Shown piece by piece: positions 51,207 through 60,086 of a stretch of 64,000 nucleotides of DNA (within the stretch, counting starts at the first letter, position 1; each line of letters opens with the position of its first letter). The stretch is from Mobilicoccus pelagius NBRC 104925 (lineage in GTDB: Bacteria > Actinomycetota > Actinomycetes > Actinomycetales > Dermatophilaceae): assembly GCF_000247995.1 (NCBI RefSeq), contig NZ_BAFE01000051.1, positions 1 through 64,000 on the forward strand, given 5' to 3'. Both the position numbers and the translations under genes were made by a program. Under the pieces are notes generated by a model that worked only from the letters and a program-made list of their open reading frames with translations, was not told the origin of the DNA and made no database searches.

Positions 51207-52010
51207 TCAGATCGGCGGGGTGAGGGTGGGGCGCTTGGGGTTGAGCCCGTCGCCGGAGGAACGCCCGGTGAGGCGGCGGCCGATCCACGGTCGGAGGTGG
51301 GTGCGGGTCCACTCGCGGTCACCGCGGAGACGCTCGGCGCGGGAGAGCATCGGTGCGGGCGGCATGGGGGCGTCGGGGTCGGCGTCGCCGTCGGTGTGGC
51401 CGAGTGCGGCGTAGGCGGCGAGCGCGACGCGTCGGTGGCCCTCGGCGTTCATGTGGAGGCGGTCCTCCGACCAGCAGCCCCAGTCCTTGAGGGCGTTCAT
51501 GCCCCACTGGTCGACGACGGCACAGCCGTGCCGACGTGCGATCGACCAGATGCACGCCGTGTACGTCGCATGACGCCCGCGGACGGCACGGATGACGGGG
51601 GCGTCCTTGGGGTCGGTCGACGTGACGAGGAGGACGTCGGCGCCGGTCGCGCGGATCCGCGCGACGGCGTCCTCGAGTTGCGCTGCGAGAGCGCCGATGT
51701 CGGCGCGCGGACGGAGGATGTCGTTGCCGCCGCCGACGATGCTCACGAGGTCGGGCTGCAGGGCGAGCGCCGCGTCGAGTTGCCGACCGACGACGTCGTC
51801 GAGCTTGCGGCCTCGGATCGCGAGGTTGGCGTACTCGAGCGACCCGCCGCGAGCGACCGCGGACTCGTGGAGCATCGCGGCGAGGCGGTCTGCCCAGCCG
51901 CGGAACTCGCCGGGACGCTCGGGGTCGGGGTCGTTCATGCCCTCGGTGAAGGAGTCGCCGATCGCGACGTAGCGGCGCCGGCCCTGCTCGGGCGGGGTGA
52001 GGAACTGCAT
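51207..52010 (-). CDS. SGNH/GDSL-family hydrolase
   Basis: A 267-aa esterase/lipase-like hydrolase, apparently cytosolic (no signal peptide). The catalytic Ser lies in AIGDSFTEGM (block I), the Gly in NLAIRGRKLD (II), the Asn in VGGGNDILRP (III) and the Asp/His pair in DRLHMNAEGHRRVA (V). Substrate unknown. ATG 52010 overlaps the ung stop, so it is co-translated with ung. The last 40 residues are basic and Pro-rich. Confidence 0.88.
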   Translation of the reverse strand: MQFLTPPEQGRRRYVAIGDSFTEGMNDPDPERPGEFRGWADRLAAMLHESAVARGGSLEYANLAIRGRKLDDVVGRQLDAALALQPDLVSIVGGGNDILRPRADIGALAAQLEDAVARIRATGADVLLVTSTDPKDAPVIRAVRGRHATYTACIWSIARRHGCAVVDQWGMNALKDWGCWSEDRLHMNAEGHRRVALAAYAALGHTDGDADPDAPMPPAPMLSRAERLRGDREWTRTHLRPWIGRRLTGRSSGDGLNPKRPTLTPPI

Positions 52011-52693
52011 CAGGGGAGACTCCAGTCGATCGAGTCGGCGCCCTGCTTCTGCAGGAGGGTGTTCGCGCGGCTGAACGGGCGGGAGCCGAAGAAGCCGTTG
52101 TGTGCCGACAGGGGGGAGGGGTGGGCGCTCTCGACGCGGGGCATGTCGCCGAGCGCCGGTGCGAGGGAACGGGCGTCGCGTCCCCAGAGGATCGCGACCA
52201 TCGGTTGGCCGCCGGCGTGCGCACGGGCGAGGGCGTCGATCGCGCACGACGTCACCGTCTCCCAGCCCTTGCCGCGGTGACTCGCCGAGGCGCCGGGCCG
52301 CACCGTGAGGACACGGTTGAGGAGCATGACGCCCCGATCCGCCCAGGGGGACAGGTCGCCGGTGCTCGGTGTGGGGACGCCGAGGTCGGTGCCCATCTCC
52401 TTGTAGATGTTGACGAGGGACTTGGGCACCGGACGCACGTCGGGCGCGACAGAGAACGACAGCCCGACCGCGTGTCCCGGTGTGGGATAGGGGTCCTGGC
52501 CGACGATGAGGATGCGCACGGCGTCGAGGGGACGCTCGAACGCGCGGAGGACGTGCTTTCCGGCCGGGAGGTAGGGGCGTCCGGCCTCGAGCTCGGCGCG
52601 GAGGAACTCACCCAGGCGGTGGACGTCCTCCTCGACGGGCGCGAGCGCCTCGGCCCAGGACGGATGCACGAGATCGGCGAGCGGCGCAGGCAT
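52010..52693 (-). CDS. ung: uracil-DNA glycosylase (family 1)
   Basis: A 227-aa base-excision-repair enzyme that removes uracil from DNA. The water-activating motif [17 protein letters not shown] and the leucine-loop motif [13 protein letters not shown] are complete, and the length is normal. TAGGGT (plus-strand 52701-52706) lies seven bases before the ATG, so the transcript is probably leaderless. Downstream SGNH hydrolase overlaps by one codon. Confidence 0.96.
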   Translation of the reverse strand: MPAPLADLVHPSWAEALAPVEEDVHRLGEFLRAELEAGRPYLPAGKHVLRAFERPLDAVRILIVGQDPYPTPGHAVGLSFSVAPDVRPVPKSLVNIYKEMGTDLGVPTPSTGDLSPWADRGVMLLNRVLTVRPGASASHRGKGWETVTSCAIDALARAHAGGQPMVAILWGRDARSLAPALGDMPRVESAHPSPLSAHNGFFGSRPFSRANTLLQKQGADSIDWSLP

Positions 52694-52700
52694 GGCGCCG

Positions 52701-52706
52701 ACCCTA
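52701..52706 (-). promoter_or_regulatory. -10 box of ung (leaderless)
   Basis: TAGGGT on the minus strand with a seven-base gap to the ATG at 52693. The 137 bp further upstream to the next gene hold nothing else recognised. Confidence 0.5.
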
Positions 52707-52843
52707 TCGCCGCGCGCTCGGGAGGTCGCGCCGACCTCGCGTCTCGGCGATCGCGGCCGGAGCCCGTCTGCGGAGCGGAGGGTGGCTCGACGAGCACGCG
52801 TCGTGCCCACGCGGGTCGTCCCCACGTGGGGCGGGGTGCCCGC

Positions 52844-53662
52844 TCAGGCCGTGCCGGGCTCCGGGCGCCACTCGTAGGGCGTCGTGGTCGTCACCTCGAC
52901 GAATCCGGAGCGGGCGAGGATCGGGCGGGAGTAGGGGCTGCAGTCGCTGTGCAGCAGGGTGAAACCGAGATCGAGCGCGTGGCGGGCGCGGGCGGCGGTG
53001 AGGGCCCGGTAGATGCCGCGTCTGCGCAGGTCGGCGCGGGTGGCCCCGCCCCACAGGCCCGCGACCTCGGTGCCGGGGACGGGCTCGAGTCGGCCGCACG
53101 ACACGATCTCGCCGTTCGTCTCGGCGACCCAGAGGCTCATGCCCTCGGGGGCTCCCGCCTCGCGGTCGAGGCGGTGGAGCAGCTCGTTCGCGATGCGGTC
53201 CGAGGGCGGGTCGCCGAACACCGCGTCGGCCATCGCGGACATGGCCCGCACGTCGGCTTCATCGGTGACACGACGGATGCTCACGCCGTCGGGCAGGGGC
53301 ACCTCGACCGCGAGATCTGCAGCGTGGCCGAGCATCACGGACTCGATCTCGTCCGGCACCAACCCGTGGGCAAGGAGGGCGTCGTGGAGTGCGGGCTGCA
53401 CGGGGTCGTGGCCGCGGGTCTTCCACTCGACGTTCGTCACGTCCGCCCCGGCGAGGAGCGGGGTGAGAACGTCCTCGACGACCCGGGCGACCTCGCTCGC
53501 GGGGGCCTGCCAGTCGGGGTCGTGGACGACGAACCCCCGTCCGCTGCCGTACCGGCCGACGAGCACGGGTCCGTGCCGCTCGACCCCTGCGGCGGAGGAG
53601 AACTCGCGTTCACCGCGCAGGTCGTGGTCGTAGACGTGGAGAAGGTCAGTGGTGTCGCTCAC
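52844..53662 (-). CDS. GNAT-family N-acetyltransferase
   Basis: A 272-aa protein. The C-terminal half (about 120-265) is a GNAT domain: MSLWVAETNGEIVSCGRL, then GGATRADLRRRGIYRALTAAR, the acetyl-CoA-binding RRxGIY motif, and FTLLHSDCSPYSRPILARSGF. The N-terminal half is less typical. Substrate unknown. It starts with GTG at 53662 and is divergent from the GH15 gene. Confidence 0.83.
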   Translation of the reverse strand: MSDTTDLLHVYDHDLRGEREFSSAAGVERHGPVLVGRYGSGRGFVVHDPDWQAPASEVARVVEDVLTPLLAGADVTNVEWKTRGHDPVQPALHDALLAHGLVPDEIESVMLGHAADLAVEVPLPDGVSIRRVTDEADVRAMSAMADAVFGDPPSDRIANELLHRLDREAGAPEGMSLWVAETNGEIVSCGRLEPVPGTEVAGLWGGATRADLRRRGIYRALTAARARHALDLGFTLLHSDCSPYSRPILARSGFVEVTTTTPYEWRPEPGTA

Positions 53663-53838
53663 CGGTTCAGCATGACGGTGGGATCGTGCGGCGTCACCTC
53701 GTTTCTCGGCCGCGCGTGGGGGTGGCCGTTCTGCGTCGGGACGTCATCGGCGTGGGGCGCAGGAGCACCACCCGGTCCGCCGGGCTGCGTGCCGCCGTGT
53801 CGTGGCAGGTCGACGCAGCCGTGGAAGGTGGCCGGCTC

Positions 53839-53844
53839 TAGCCT
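53839..53844 (+). promoter_or_regulatory. -10 box of the GH15 gene (leaderless)
   Basis: TAGCCT is followed by six bases and GTG at 53851. No ribosome site is present. Confidence 0.5.
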
Positions 53845-53850
53845 TGGGGC

Positions 53851-55719
53851 GTGACCTCCGAGCGCGGCTCCTCCCGCACGACCACCTCCACCGGCGCGAA
53901 CGGTGGCGTCGACGTCTCCGATCTGCGCGACGACGACGGGTACGCGCCGTTGCGCACGTATGCCGCGATCGGCGACGGCCGCACGGTGGCCCTCATCGCG
54001 CAGGACGGCGGGATCGACTGGCTGCCGCTGCCCGGCATCGACGGGATCCCCGCGTTCTCCGCGCTTGTCGACGCCCCCCTGGGTGGGCGCCTCACGCTGC
54101 GCCCGGTGGAGGACTTCACCACCACGCGGGAGTACGTCGAGGGGACGAACGTGCTGGTCACGACGTTCACGACAGCCTCGGGCGTCGTGCGCGTCACCGA
54201 CGCCCTCACGACGGGTCTGGCGGGGCGGCTGCCGTGGAGTCAGCTCGCCCGCCGGGTCGACGGCGTACGTGGCAAGGTCGAGATGACGGCCGAGTTCGCG
54301 CCCGGCACGGCGTTCCGGTGCGCCTCCCCGTGGGTGCGCGAGACGATCCACGGCCACGTGCTGCGCCTCGGCGGACTCACCCTGGCGGTGCGCGCGGGGG
54401 AGGATATCGAGGTCGACGTCCACGACAACCACATCGGCGTCCGGCTCACGCTGTCGAAGGGGTCGCGGCACGTCCTCGGGCTCGTCGCCACGCAGGACGA
54501 GCCGCTGTTCCTCGCCCCGCCGGACGACGTCGACCGCGCCGTGGACCGCACGATCGACTCGTGGGAGCGGTGGAGCTCCGAGGTCTCGTGCTCGGGACCG
54601 TGGGACGAGGAGGTGCGGCGCAGCATCCTCGCCCTCAAGATGCTCGTCCACGCGCCCACGGGTGCGCTCGTCGCGGCGGCCACGACGTCGTTGCCGGAAT
54701 GCGCGACGGCGGAGAAGAACTGGGACTACCGGTTCGCGTGGGTGCGTGACACGGCGTACGCGCTCAAGGCGATGTTCCGGTTCGGGCTGCGCGAGGAGAC
54801 GCACGCAGCGATCAGCTGGATGCTGCGCCGGATCCGGGAGCAGGGGCCCGAGCCGCAGATCTTCTACACCCTCGACGGTGAGAAGCCACCGCCGACCGAG
54901 ACGATCACCGACGCGCCCGGCTGGCGCGGCATCGGGCCGGTGAAGAACGGCAACGGCGCCGCCGACCAGCTGCAGCTCGGCATCTTCGGCGACCTGTTCA
55001 CGATCGTGCGGCTCTACGTCGACAACGGGCACGTGCTCGACACGCCCACCGGGCGCGCGCTTGCGGACATCGCCGACCAGGCGTGCGACTGGTGGCGCCG
55101 CCCCGACGCGGGCATGTGGGAGTTGCCGCAGACCGAGCACTACACGACCTCGCGGCTCGGGGCGTGGGAGGCGCTCACGAGCGCGGCGCACCTGGCGGAG
55201 GCGGGGCAGATTCCCGGCGACGCCGAGCGGTGGAGGGCCGAGGCGGACCGCATCCGCACGTGGGTCGAGGAGAACTGCTGGGACGAGACGCGCAAGACGT
55301 ACACGTGGTACCCGGGCTCGCAGGGGCTCGACGCGTCGATCCTGCTGCACGCGGTGAGCGGGTTCGACCGCGGCGAACGCATGAGCTCGACCATCGACGC
55401 CCTGCGCACGGAGCTCGGCGCCGGCCCGCACCTGTACCGCTACTCCGGCATGCGGGAGGAGGAAGGCGCGTTCGTCGCGTGTTCGTTCTGGATGGTGTCG
55501 GCGCTGCACCTGGTCGGCCGCACCGACGAGGCCCGCGCGCTCATGGACGAGCTCGTCGCCACCGTCCCCAACGACGTCGGCATGATGGCCGAGATGATCG
55601 ACCCCGCCACCGGCGAGTTCTGGGGCAATCTGCCCCAGGCCCTCTCCCACCTGGCGCTCGTCAACGCGGCCATGACGCTCGAATCCGAGGACGGCGGCGC
55701 CGAGGGCGCGACCGACTGA
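53851..55719 (+). CDS. glycoside hydrolase family 15 protein (trehalase / glucoamylase type)
   Basis: A 622-aa cytosolic enzyme. The N-terminal domain (about 25-230; RTYAAIGDGRTVALIAQDGGIDWLPLP in part) is the beta-sandwich typical of the bacterial GH15 group. The (alpha/alpha)6 catalytic domain begins near TTSLPECATAEKNWDYRFAW, where the catalytic-side Glu and the DYRFAWVRD signature lie. In mycobacteria this group includes trehalases. Whether this one hydrolyses trehalose or another alpha-glucan is not decided by sequence. The GTG start is leaderless. Convergent with the PIN toxin gene. Confidence 0.87.
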   Translation: MTSERGSSRTTTSTGANGGVDVSDLRDDDGYAPLRTYAAIGDGRTVALIAQDGGIDWLPLPGIDGIPAFSALVDAPLGGRLTLRPVEDFTTTREYVEGTNVLVTTFTTASGVVRVTDALTTGLAGRLPWSQLARRVDGVRGKVEMTAEFAPGTAFRCASPWVRETIHGHVLRLGGLTLAVRAGEDIEVDVHDNHIGVRLTLSKGSRHVLGLVATQDEPLFLAPPDDVDRAVDRTIDSWERWSSEVSCSGPWDEEVRRSILALKMLVHAPTGALVAAATTSLPECATAEKNWDYRFAWVRDTAYALKAMFRFGLREETHAAISWMLRRIREQGPEPQIFYTLDGEKPPPTETITDAPGWRGIGPVKNGNGAADQLQLGIFGDLFTIVRLYVDNGHVLDTPTGRALADIADQACDWWRRPDAGMWELPQTEHYTTSRLGAWEALTSAAHLAEAGQIPGDAERWRAEADRIRTWVEENCWDETRKTYTWYPGSQGLDASILLHAVSGFDRGERMSSTIDALRTELGAGPHLYRYSGMREEEGAFVACSFWMVSALHLVGRTDEARALMDELVATVPNDVGMMAEMIDPATGEFWGNLPQALSHLALVNAAMTLESEDGGAEGATD

Positions 55720-55781
55720 CGCCGCCCTGCACCGAGGGAACCGGCCCGGGGCGCGAGGTTCGGGCGGCGGGTTCCGCCTCG

Positions 55782-56183
55782 TCACACGGCCCGGACGTCG
55801 AGGAGTTCCTCCAAGCCGGCGAAGTCGCCGGGGTTGCGGGTGTAGAGGGTGGCGTCGTGAGTGTGGGCGGTCGCCGCGATGAGGAGGTCCATGTCGCGGC
55901 CGCGCGGGCGGCGGCCCGCCTCGACGACCGCGGCCGCGAGCCGCCCGTAGCTCGCCGCGACGTTCTCGTCGAGGGGGAGCGGGTCGAAGCGACGCTGCAG
56001 CACGCTGAGGCGTCGCAGTCGCTCCGCCCGGACCTGAGCGGTCTTCGCGACAAGGACGCCGAAGTGCAATTCGGCGAGGGTGGCGGCGCTGATGGCGAGC
56101 GCACCGGGCAGGGGCGCGACGTCGTTCGCGATGACCACGCTGGTGTCGAGGACTCCGCGCTCTGGGAGCGGTCGGTCGGTCAC
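55782..56183 (-). CDS. PIN-domain ribonuclease toxin (VapC-like)
   Basis: A 133-aa PIN nuclease. The acidic metal-binding residues are visible: Asp in GVLDTSVVIA, Glu in AATLAELHFGVL, Asp in RDMDLLIAATA and a final acidic/Asn region at LYTRNPGDFAGLEE. GTG 56183 overlaps the stop of the antitoxin gene (GTGA), the normal type II toxin-antitoxin layout. Toxins of this class cleave tRNA or rRNA; the target is unknown here. Confidence 0.88.
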   Translation of the reverse strand: MTDRPLPERGVLDTSVVIANDVAPLPGALAISAATLAELHFGVLVAKTAQVRAERLRRLSVLQRRFDPLPLDENVAASYGRLAAAVVEAGRRPRGRDMDLLIAATAHTHDATLYTRNPGDFAGLEELLDVRAV

Positions 56184-56428
56184 CGTGCTTCCCACGGGTC
56201 CGTGAGATCGCCGTCGAGCTGATCCATGTCGGAGGCCCAATCGGGGTCGCCCTGGCCGTTGAAGAGTTCCGCCGCGTCGGACCACGCGCACCAGCGGAGG
56301 GGCCGCGCGGGAACGAGGCGCGCGCTGGGGCGTCCCGAGACCGTGATGGTGATCTCCTCACCGTTCTCGACGCGTCGGACGAGGCCCGATGCGTCCTGCC
56401 GTAGCTCACGCAGACCTACCGTTGTCAT
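56180..56428 (-). CDS. Phd/YefM-type antitoxin
   Basis: An 82-aa antitoxin. The N-terminal DNA-binding part (MTTVGLRELRQDASGLVRRV, EEITITVSGRPSARLVP) is typical of Phd/YefM, and the acidic C-terminal tail (WASDMDQLDGDLTDPWE) should wrap the toxin. Phd/YefM antitoxins with PIN toxins are common in actinobacteria. Start at 56428 is leaderless (see the operator). Confidence 0.88.
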   Translation of the reverse strand: MTTVGLRELRQDASGLVRRVENGEEITITVSGRPSARLVPARPLRWCAWSDAAELFNGQGDPDWASDMDQLDGDLTDPWEAR

Positions 56429-56434
56429 GGATTC

Positions 56435-56454
56435 AATGTAGCTCTTGTGCTACA
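56435..56454 (-). promoter_or_regulatory. toxin-antitoxin promoter and operator
   Basis: The perfect inverted repeat TGTAGC / GCTACA (56437-56454, 6-bp spacer TCTTGT) overlaps the minus-strand -10 TACATT (56440-56435). Only six bases separate this -10 from the ATG at 56428, so the mRNA is leaderless. The antitoxin probably binds here to repress its own operon. Confidence 0.65.
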
Positions 56455-56565
56455 CGGTGTCTCCTCCGCGCCGCGACCGTTGTCACGCGGCCAAGGGGGT
56501 CACCTGACACGTGTGGTGGACGGCGCGGTACGTCTCCCACTCCTCCTCGACGAGGGGGCGGATCC

Positions 56566-57066
56566 TCATGCCCCCGCCGGGCCGTCGGGGGTGGGGAGGT
56601 GGTCGACGACCTCGAACGCGACGCAGACGACCTCTGTGTCGTCGTCGAGAGCGACGGGCGGGTCGCCGAGGGAGGCGACGAATTCCGGGCTGTTCCAGAA
56701 CTCCTCGTGGGCAGCTCGCCACGCGGTGGCGTCGGCGAATCCTTCGCCCTCGGCGCGGGCGTGGGCCGCAGTGACGTCCGCCATGCGGCACACCTGGACC
56801 TCGGTGTTGCGGATGACGCACACGGGCCGCCCCGTCGAGTCGAGGACGGCCTCGAGGTCGCCCGGCTCGGGAAGCCGCTCACCGTCGCGCTCCCACTCGA
56901 CGACGAGCGACGTGGTCGACGTCTTCGCGGCGAGGAGGATCGCCCCCACGAGCCGATCCCGTAGAGGCCCGGGAAAGGCGTACTCGCCCGCGGGGATCGC
57001 GCCCCACCCCGGCACCTCGACGAGTCCGTCGGAAGGCGGGGGAGGCGGCGCGGCATCGGTGGTCAT
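56566..57066 (-). CDS. ASCH-domain protein
   Basis: A 166-aa soluble protein. The ASCH fold is suggested by FPGPLRDRLVGAILLAAKTSTTS, the GKK-like entry region, DLEAVLDSTGRPVCVIRNTEVQV and FWNSPEF near the end (each shown in part). ASCH domains bind RNA or act as amidohydrolases on modified nucleosides. ATG 57066 is placed six bases after TACCGT, so it is likely leaderless. The 110 bp between this gene and the TA operator are empty. Confidence 0.75.
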   Translation of the reverse strand: MTTDAAPPPPPSDGLVEVPGWGAIPAGEYAFPGPLRDRLVGAILLAAKTSTTSLVVEWERDGERLPEPGDLEAVLDSTGRPVCVIRNTEVQVCRMADVTAAHARAEGEGFADATAWRAAHEEFWNSPEFVASLGDPPVALDDDTEVVCVAFEVVDHLPTPDGPAGA

Positions 57067-57141
57067 GTCCCGACGGTAACGGTGGGCGGCGGTTCCGGCC
57101 GGGTGGAGGCGCCTCGACCCTTCAGGACGCAGGATGGGGTC

Positions 57142-58110
57142 ATGAACCAGGGGGAGAAGCAGCCCGCGCCCGTTCCGCCCCGCGGCAAGGTCGTCATCGC
57201 CGGTGGGTCGGGGACGCTCGGCACGGCGCTCGCCGACGACCTCGCGCAGCGGGGTGTCGAGGTCGTCGTCCTCAGCCGCCGCCCCGACCCGGGGGCTCGG
57301 CACCGGCAGGTCGCGTGGGATGCCCGCACGGTCGGGCCGTGGCCGGACGAGCTCGACGGCTGCCTCGGCGTCGTCAACCTCGCCGGGCGCCTCGTCGACG
57401 CCCGTCCGACCGCGGCGAACGTCGCCGACCTGCGCGCCTCCCGGGTGGACGCGACGCGGGCGCTCGTGGCGGCTGCGGCGCGGCTCGACCGGCCGGTGCC
57501 GCGGTGGCTGCAGGCGTCGACGACGGCGATCTGGTCGGACGCCGGGGAGGCCCTCCTCGACGAGACCTCACCCTTGCCCGAGCCCGGCCTGCCGCAGATG
57601 ACGGGCGTGGCCCGCCCGTGGGAAGAGGCCGCGGCGGGTGTGAACGCCGAGCACGTCGTCACGTTGCGCACCTCGATCGTCCTCGACCGCGGCACTCCCG
57701 CCCTCGACCGGCTGCTGCTCCTCACCCGGTTCGGGCTGGGCGGCACGGTGGGCAGCGGGCGGCAGTGGTTCAGCTGGATCCACGTGGACGACTGGCTCAC
57801 CATCGCCCGCGCCGCCCTCGGCCTGGAGCCCGGTCTGGAGCTGCCGGACGGGGTGGTCGTGGCCGCGGCCCCGAACCCTGTCCGCAACGACGAGCTCATG
57901 GCGACCCTGCGCCGGGCGAGCGGTCGCCGCGTCGGTCTCCCCACCCCGGCGCCCCTGCTGCGCCTGGGGGCGGTCGCGCTGCGCACCGACCCGGCCCTCG
58001 CCCTCACGGGCCGCCACACCACCTCCCGCGTCCTCGCCGACGCGGGCATGACGTGGCGCCACCCCACCCTCGCCGGGGCCCTCGACGACCTCCTCGGGGG
58101 CGAGGCGTGA
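57142..58110 (+). CDS. NAD-dependent epimerase of the TIGR01777 / DUF1731 family (YfcH-like)
   Basis: A 322-aa extended-SDR protein. The Rossmann motif is VVIAGGSGTLGTALA, followed by VVNLAGRLVDAR and FSWIHVDDWL, typical of the family, and a C-terminal DUF1731 region ending RHPTLAGALDDLL. Members are related to SulA-like epimerases of unclear substrate. The Tyr of the usual YxxxK site is replaced in the local sequence (IWSDAGEALLDE), as in several family members. Its stop overlaps the Nudix GTG at 58107. Confidence 0.85.
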   Translation: MNQGEKQPAPVPPRGKVVIAGGSGTLGTALADDLAQRGVEVVVLSRRPDPGARHRQVAWDARTVGPWPDELDGCLGVVNLAGRLVDARPTAANVADLRASRVDATRALVAAAARLDRPVPRWLQASTTAIWSDAGEALLDETSPLPEPGLPQMTGVARPWEEAAAGVNAEHVVTLRTSIVLDRGTPALDRLLLLTRFGLGGTVGSGRQWFSWIHVDDWLTIARAALGLEPGLELPDGVVVAAAPNPVRNDELMATLRRASGRRVGLPTPAPLLRLGAVALRTDPALALTGRHTTSRVLADAGMTWRHPTLAGALDDLLGGEA

Positions 58111-58559
58111 CCCGCCTGCGCGTCGCCGTGCGGGTCGTGCTGCTCGACCCGTCCTCCCGGGTGCTGCTGTTCGAGGGTCGTGACCTGGCCGACCAGAGCG
58201 ACACGGTGCGGTACTGGTTCACGGCGGGCGGGGCCGTCGAGGAGGGCGAATCGTTCGCCGCCGCGGCCGAGCGCGAGTTGCGGGAGGAGACGGGCTGGTC
58301 GGGCCTCGCCCTCGTCGGTCCGATCGGGCGGCGCGAGTTCGACTACCTCGACCACGGCGTGCCCACCCACCAGGTCGAGCACTTCTACGCGGCCCGCACG
58401 CAGCAGGTCGACCTCGACGACTCCGGCTGGACCGACCACGAACGCGCCATGACGACCGCCTGGCGCTGGTGGAGCCACGACGAGCTGGCGACGACCGACG
58501 CGCAGATCTACCCGGAGGACCTGGTCGACCTGATGACGCGGGTGGCCGGGCTGGTGTGA
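58107..58559 (+). CDS. Nudix hydrolase
   Basis: A 150-aa pyrophosphohydrolase. The Nudix box begins at Gly in GGAVEEGESFAAAAERELRE and continues with ETGW, giving the full GX5EX7REUXEEXGU pattern. It acts on nucleoside-diphosphate-linked compounds; the exact substrate is unknown. GTG 58107 overlaps the epimerase stop, so the two are co-translated. Confidence 0.9.
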   Translation: MTRLRVAVRVVLLDPSSRVLLFEGRDLADQSDTVRYWFTAGGAVEEGESFAAAAERELREETGWSGLALVGPIGRREFDYLDHGVPTHQVEHFYAARTQQVDLDDSGWTDHERAMTTAWRWWSHDELATTDAQIYPEDLVDLMTRVAGLV

Positions 58560-58618
58560 GCGGGCGAGGCGGACGGGGGAGCGGAGGCGGTGACCCAGCT
58601 CGAGGCCCCCCGTGGACG

Positions 58619-59146
58619 TCAGGCTGCGGTCCAGCGGCAGAGGACGCCCACCCCACCGGTGAACGTGACGCCCGGGACGGAGAAGTCGCGCGTCACCTCC
58701 CGGAACCCGAGCCGCTCGTGCAGGCGCAGGGAGGCGAGGTTGCGGGCGTTCGCGAAGTAGCGCACGTCCGGCACTCCACGGCGCCGCAGCTCGTCCAGCC
58801 GGGTGCGGGTGAGGCGTTCGCCGACTCCCCGACGTCGGAACGGTGGGTCCACGACGACGCCGGTCAGGTACCAGCCGGGCGGGGCGTTCCGGGCGCCCTC
58901 CATGTTCAGGAGGGTGGCCTTGCCGTAGCCCGCCACACGCCCGCGGTGCCGGGCGACGAGCACCAGCTGGCCGGGGTCGGAGGTGGCCCGGGCGAACACC
59001 TCGCGCCACCGGCCGGCGTCGTCGCCCTCCCGGTCGGCGGCCAGTCGGGCGCACGGCTCGACATCCGCCGTCATGAGGGGATCGACCTCGACGGGCAGGG
59101 GGCCCAGGGGCGGCGCGTCCAGCGCGTACTCGGCGAATCCGGGCAT
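58619..59146 (-). CDS. GNAT-family N-acetyltransferase
   Basis: A 175-aa acetyltransferase. The acetyl-CoA site is LTGVVVDPPFRRRGVGERLT (RRRGVG), and RYFANARNLASLRLHERLGF is the usual C-terminal region. ATG 59146 is favoured because TACCGT ends seven bases upstream, a leaderless start; GTG at 59152 is two codons earlier. Substrate unknown. Confidence 0.87.
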   Translation of the reverse strand: MPGFAEYALDAPPLGPLPVEVDPLMTADVEPCARLAADREGDDAGRWREVFARATSDPGQLVLVARHRGRVAGYGKATLLNMEGARNAPPGWYLTGVVVDPPFRRRGVGERLTRTRLDELRRRGVPDVRYFANARNLASLRLHERLGFREVTRDFSVPGVTFTGGVGVLCRWTAA

Positions 59147-59201
59147 GCCCACGACGGTACGCAGGTGATGACGAAACGCGCGTGGGCCGACGACCCGAAG
59201 A

Positions 59202-59981
59202 TCAGTACATGCGAATGATCAGCTGCATCTTCGCTCGATATCCCTGGCCCGAGGAGCAGTTGAGCTCTCGGTAACGCCAGCCGTTGCCGGCCCGGGTGTA
59301 CCGCCCCGAGCAGCGAACCGGGTAGGTCTTCTTCGTCGCGGTCGACCTGGCGGTGAACGTCGCGGACCGCATGTACTTCTTCGGGTTCTTGTCGACCAGG
59401 GCGGCGTACTTGTCGAGAACGGTGCTGCCGAAGACGCACGTCGTGCCCTTGGTGACCAAGGTGGTGACGCCGCTGCCACTCACCTCGCTGCACAGATCGA
59501 ACTTCGCCGAATAGCCGGTCCTGCCCAGGTCCTTGCCGGGACGCGAGGAAGACGGCTTCGGCGTGCTGGGGGTGCGCTTGGGAAAGAGGTGCCGGATCGC
59601 ATAGTCCGCCTCGTCCCTGGTGAATCCCTCGAACACCAGCTGATCGCGCAGGCCGCTGCTGCTGAAGGAGTCGTACGCCAGATACTGCTTGCCCATGCGC
59701 ACGGCCTGTGCCCGCCAGCCGACCTTCACGTGCCTGGAGGCGTAGGCGCTCGCCGCGTGAGAGAACCCCTCGAATTCCAGCTGGTGCACGAGGCCGGACT
59801 TCGAGAACGCCGTGAAGCGCAGGTACGACTGCGCGCGTGCGATCGCGCGGGAGTTCTCGGAGGAGACCGCCTGGGAGAGGGCGGAAGGGGCCGGCCCTGC
59901 GGCTTGGGCCTGGGCTGTAGGGGCGATCACGACCGCGGCGCCCAATCCCATGGCGAGCGCGGCGTTGAGAAGGTGCTTCAT
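59202..59981 (-). CDS. secreted protein with two Ltp-family repeats
   Basis: A 259-aa secreted protein. A signal peptide (MKHLLNAALAMGLGAAVVIA, AxA cut site near 27) lacks a lipobox Cys. Two repeats of the Ltp (host cell surface-exposed lipoprotein) type follow: AIARAQSYLRFTAFSKSGLV and QAVRMGKQYLAYDSFSSSGL, each continuing with LEFEGFS or LVFEGFT and a short helix. A Pro/Ser-rich linker leads to a C-terminal domain (about 160-259) with four Cys. By inspection the gene is lower in GC and less codon-biased than its neighbours, suggesting acquisition. The best-studied Ltp, from phage TP-J34, blocks phage DNA entry; no such role is shown here. GGGGGA precedes the ATG. Confidence 0.75.
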   Translation of the reverse strand: MKHLLNAALAMGLGAAVVIAPTAQAQAAGPAPSALSQAVSSENSRAIARAQSYLRFTAFSKSGLVHQLEFEGFSHAASAYASRHVKVGWRAQAVRMGKQYLAYDSFSSSGLRDQLVFEGFTRDEADYAIRHLFPKRTPSTPKPSSSRPGKDLGRTGYSAKFDLCSEVSGSGVTTLVTKGTTCVFGSTVLDKYAALVDKNPKKYMRSATFTARSTATKKTYPVRCSGRYTRAGNGWRYRELNCSSGQGYRAKMQLIIRMY

Positions 59982-60086
59982 CGGAGAGATCCCCCATCGG
60001 TGGCGTCGGTACCGGTACAGCCTTCACCACCTGGGCCGGCTCCGGCAGGGGCGGTGCTGTCTGGTGCGTCACCAGCCGCGCGTCGG

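Noticed and set aside
49008..52280. 1090-codon plus-strand frame across the surface-protein, SGNH and ung genes
   Set aside because: It runs antisense to three recognisable genes and matches nothing itself.
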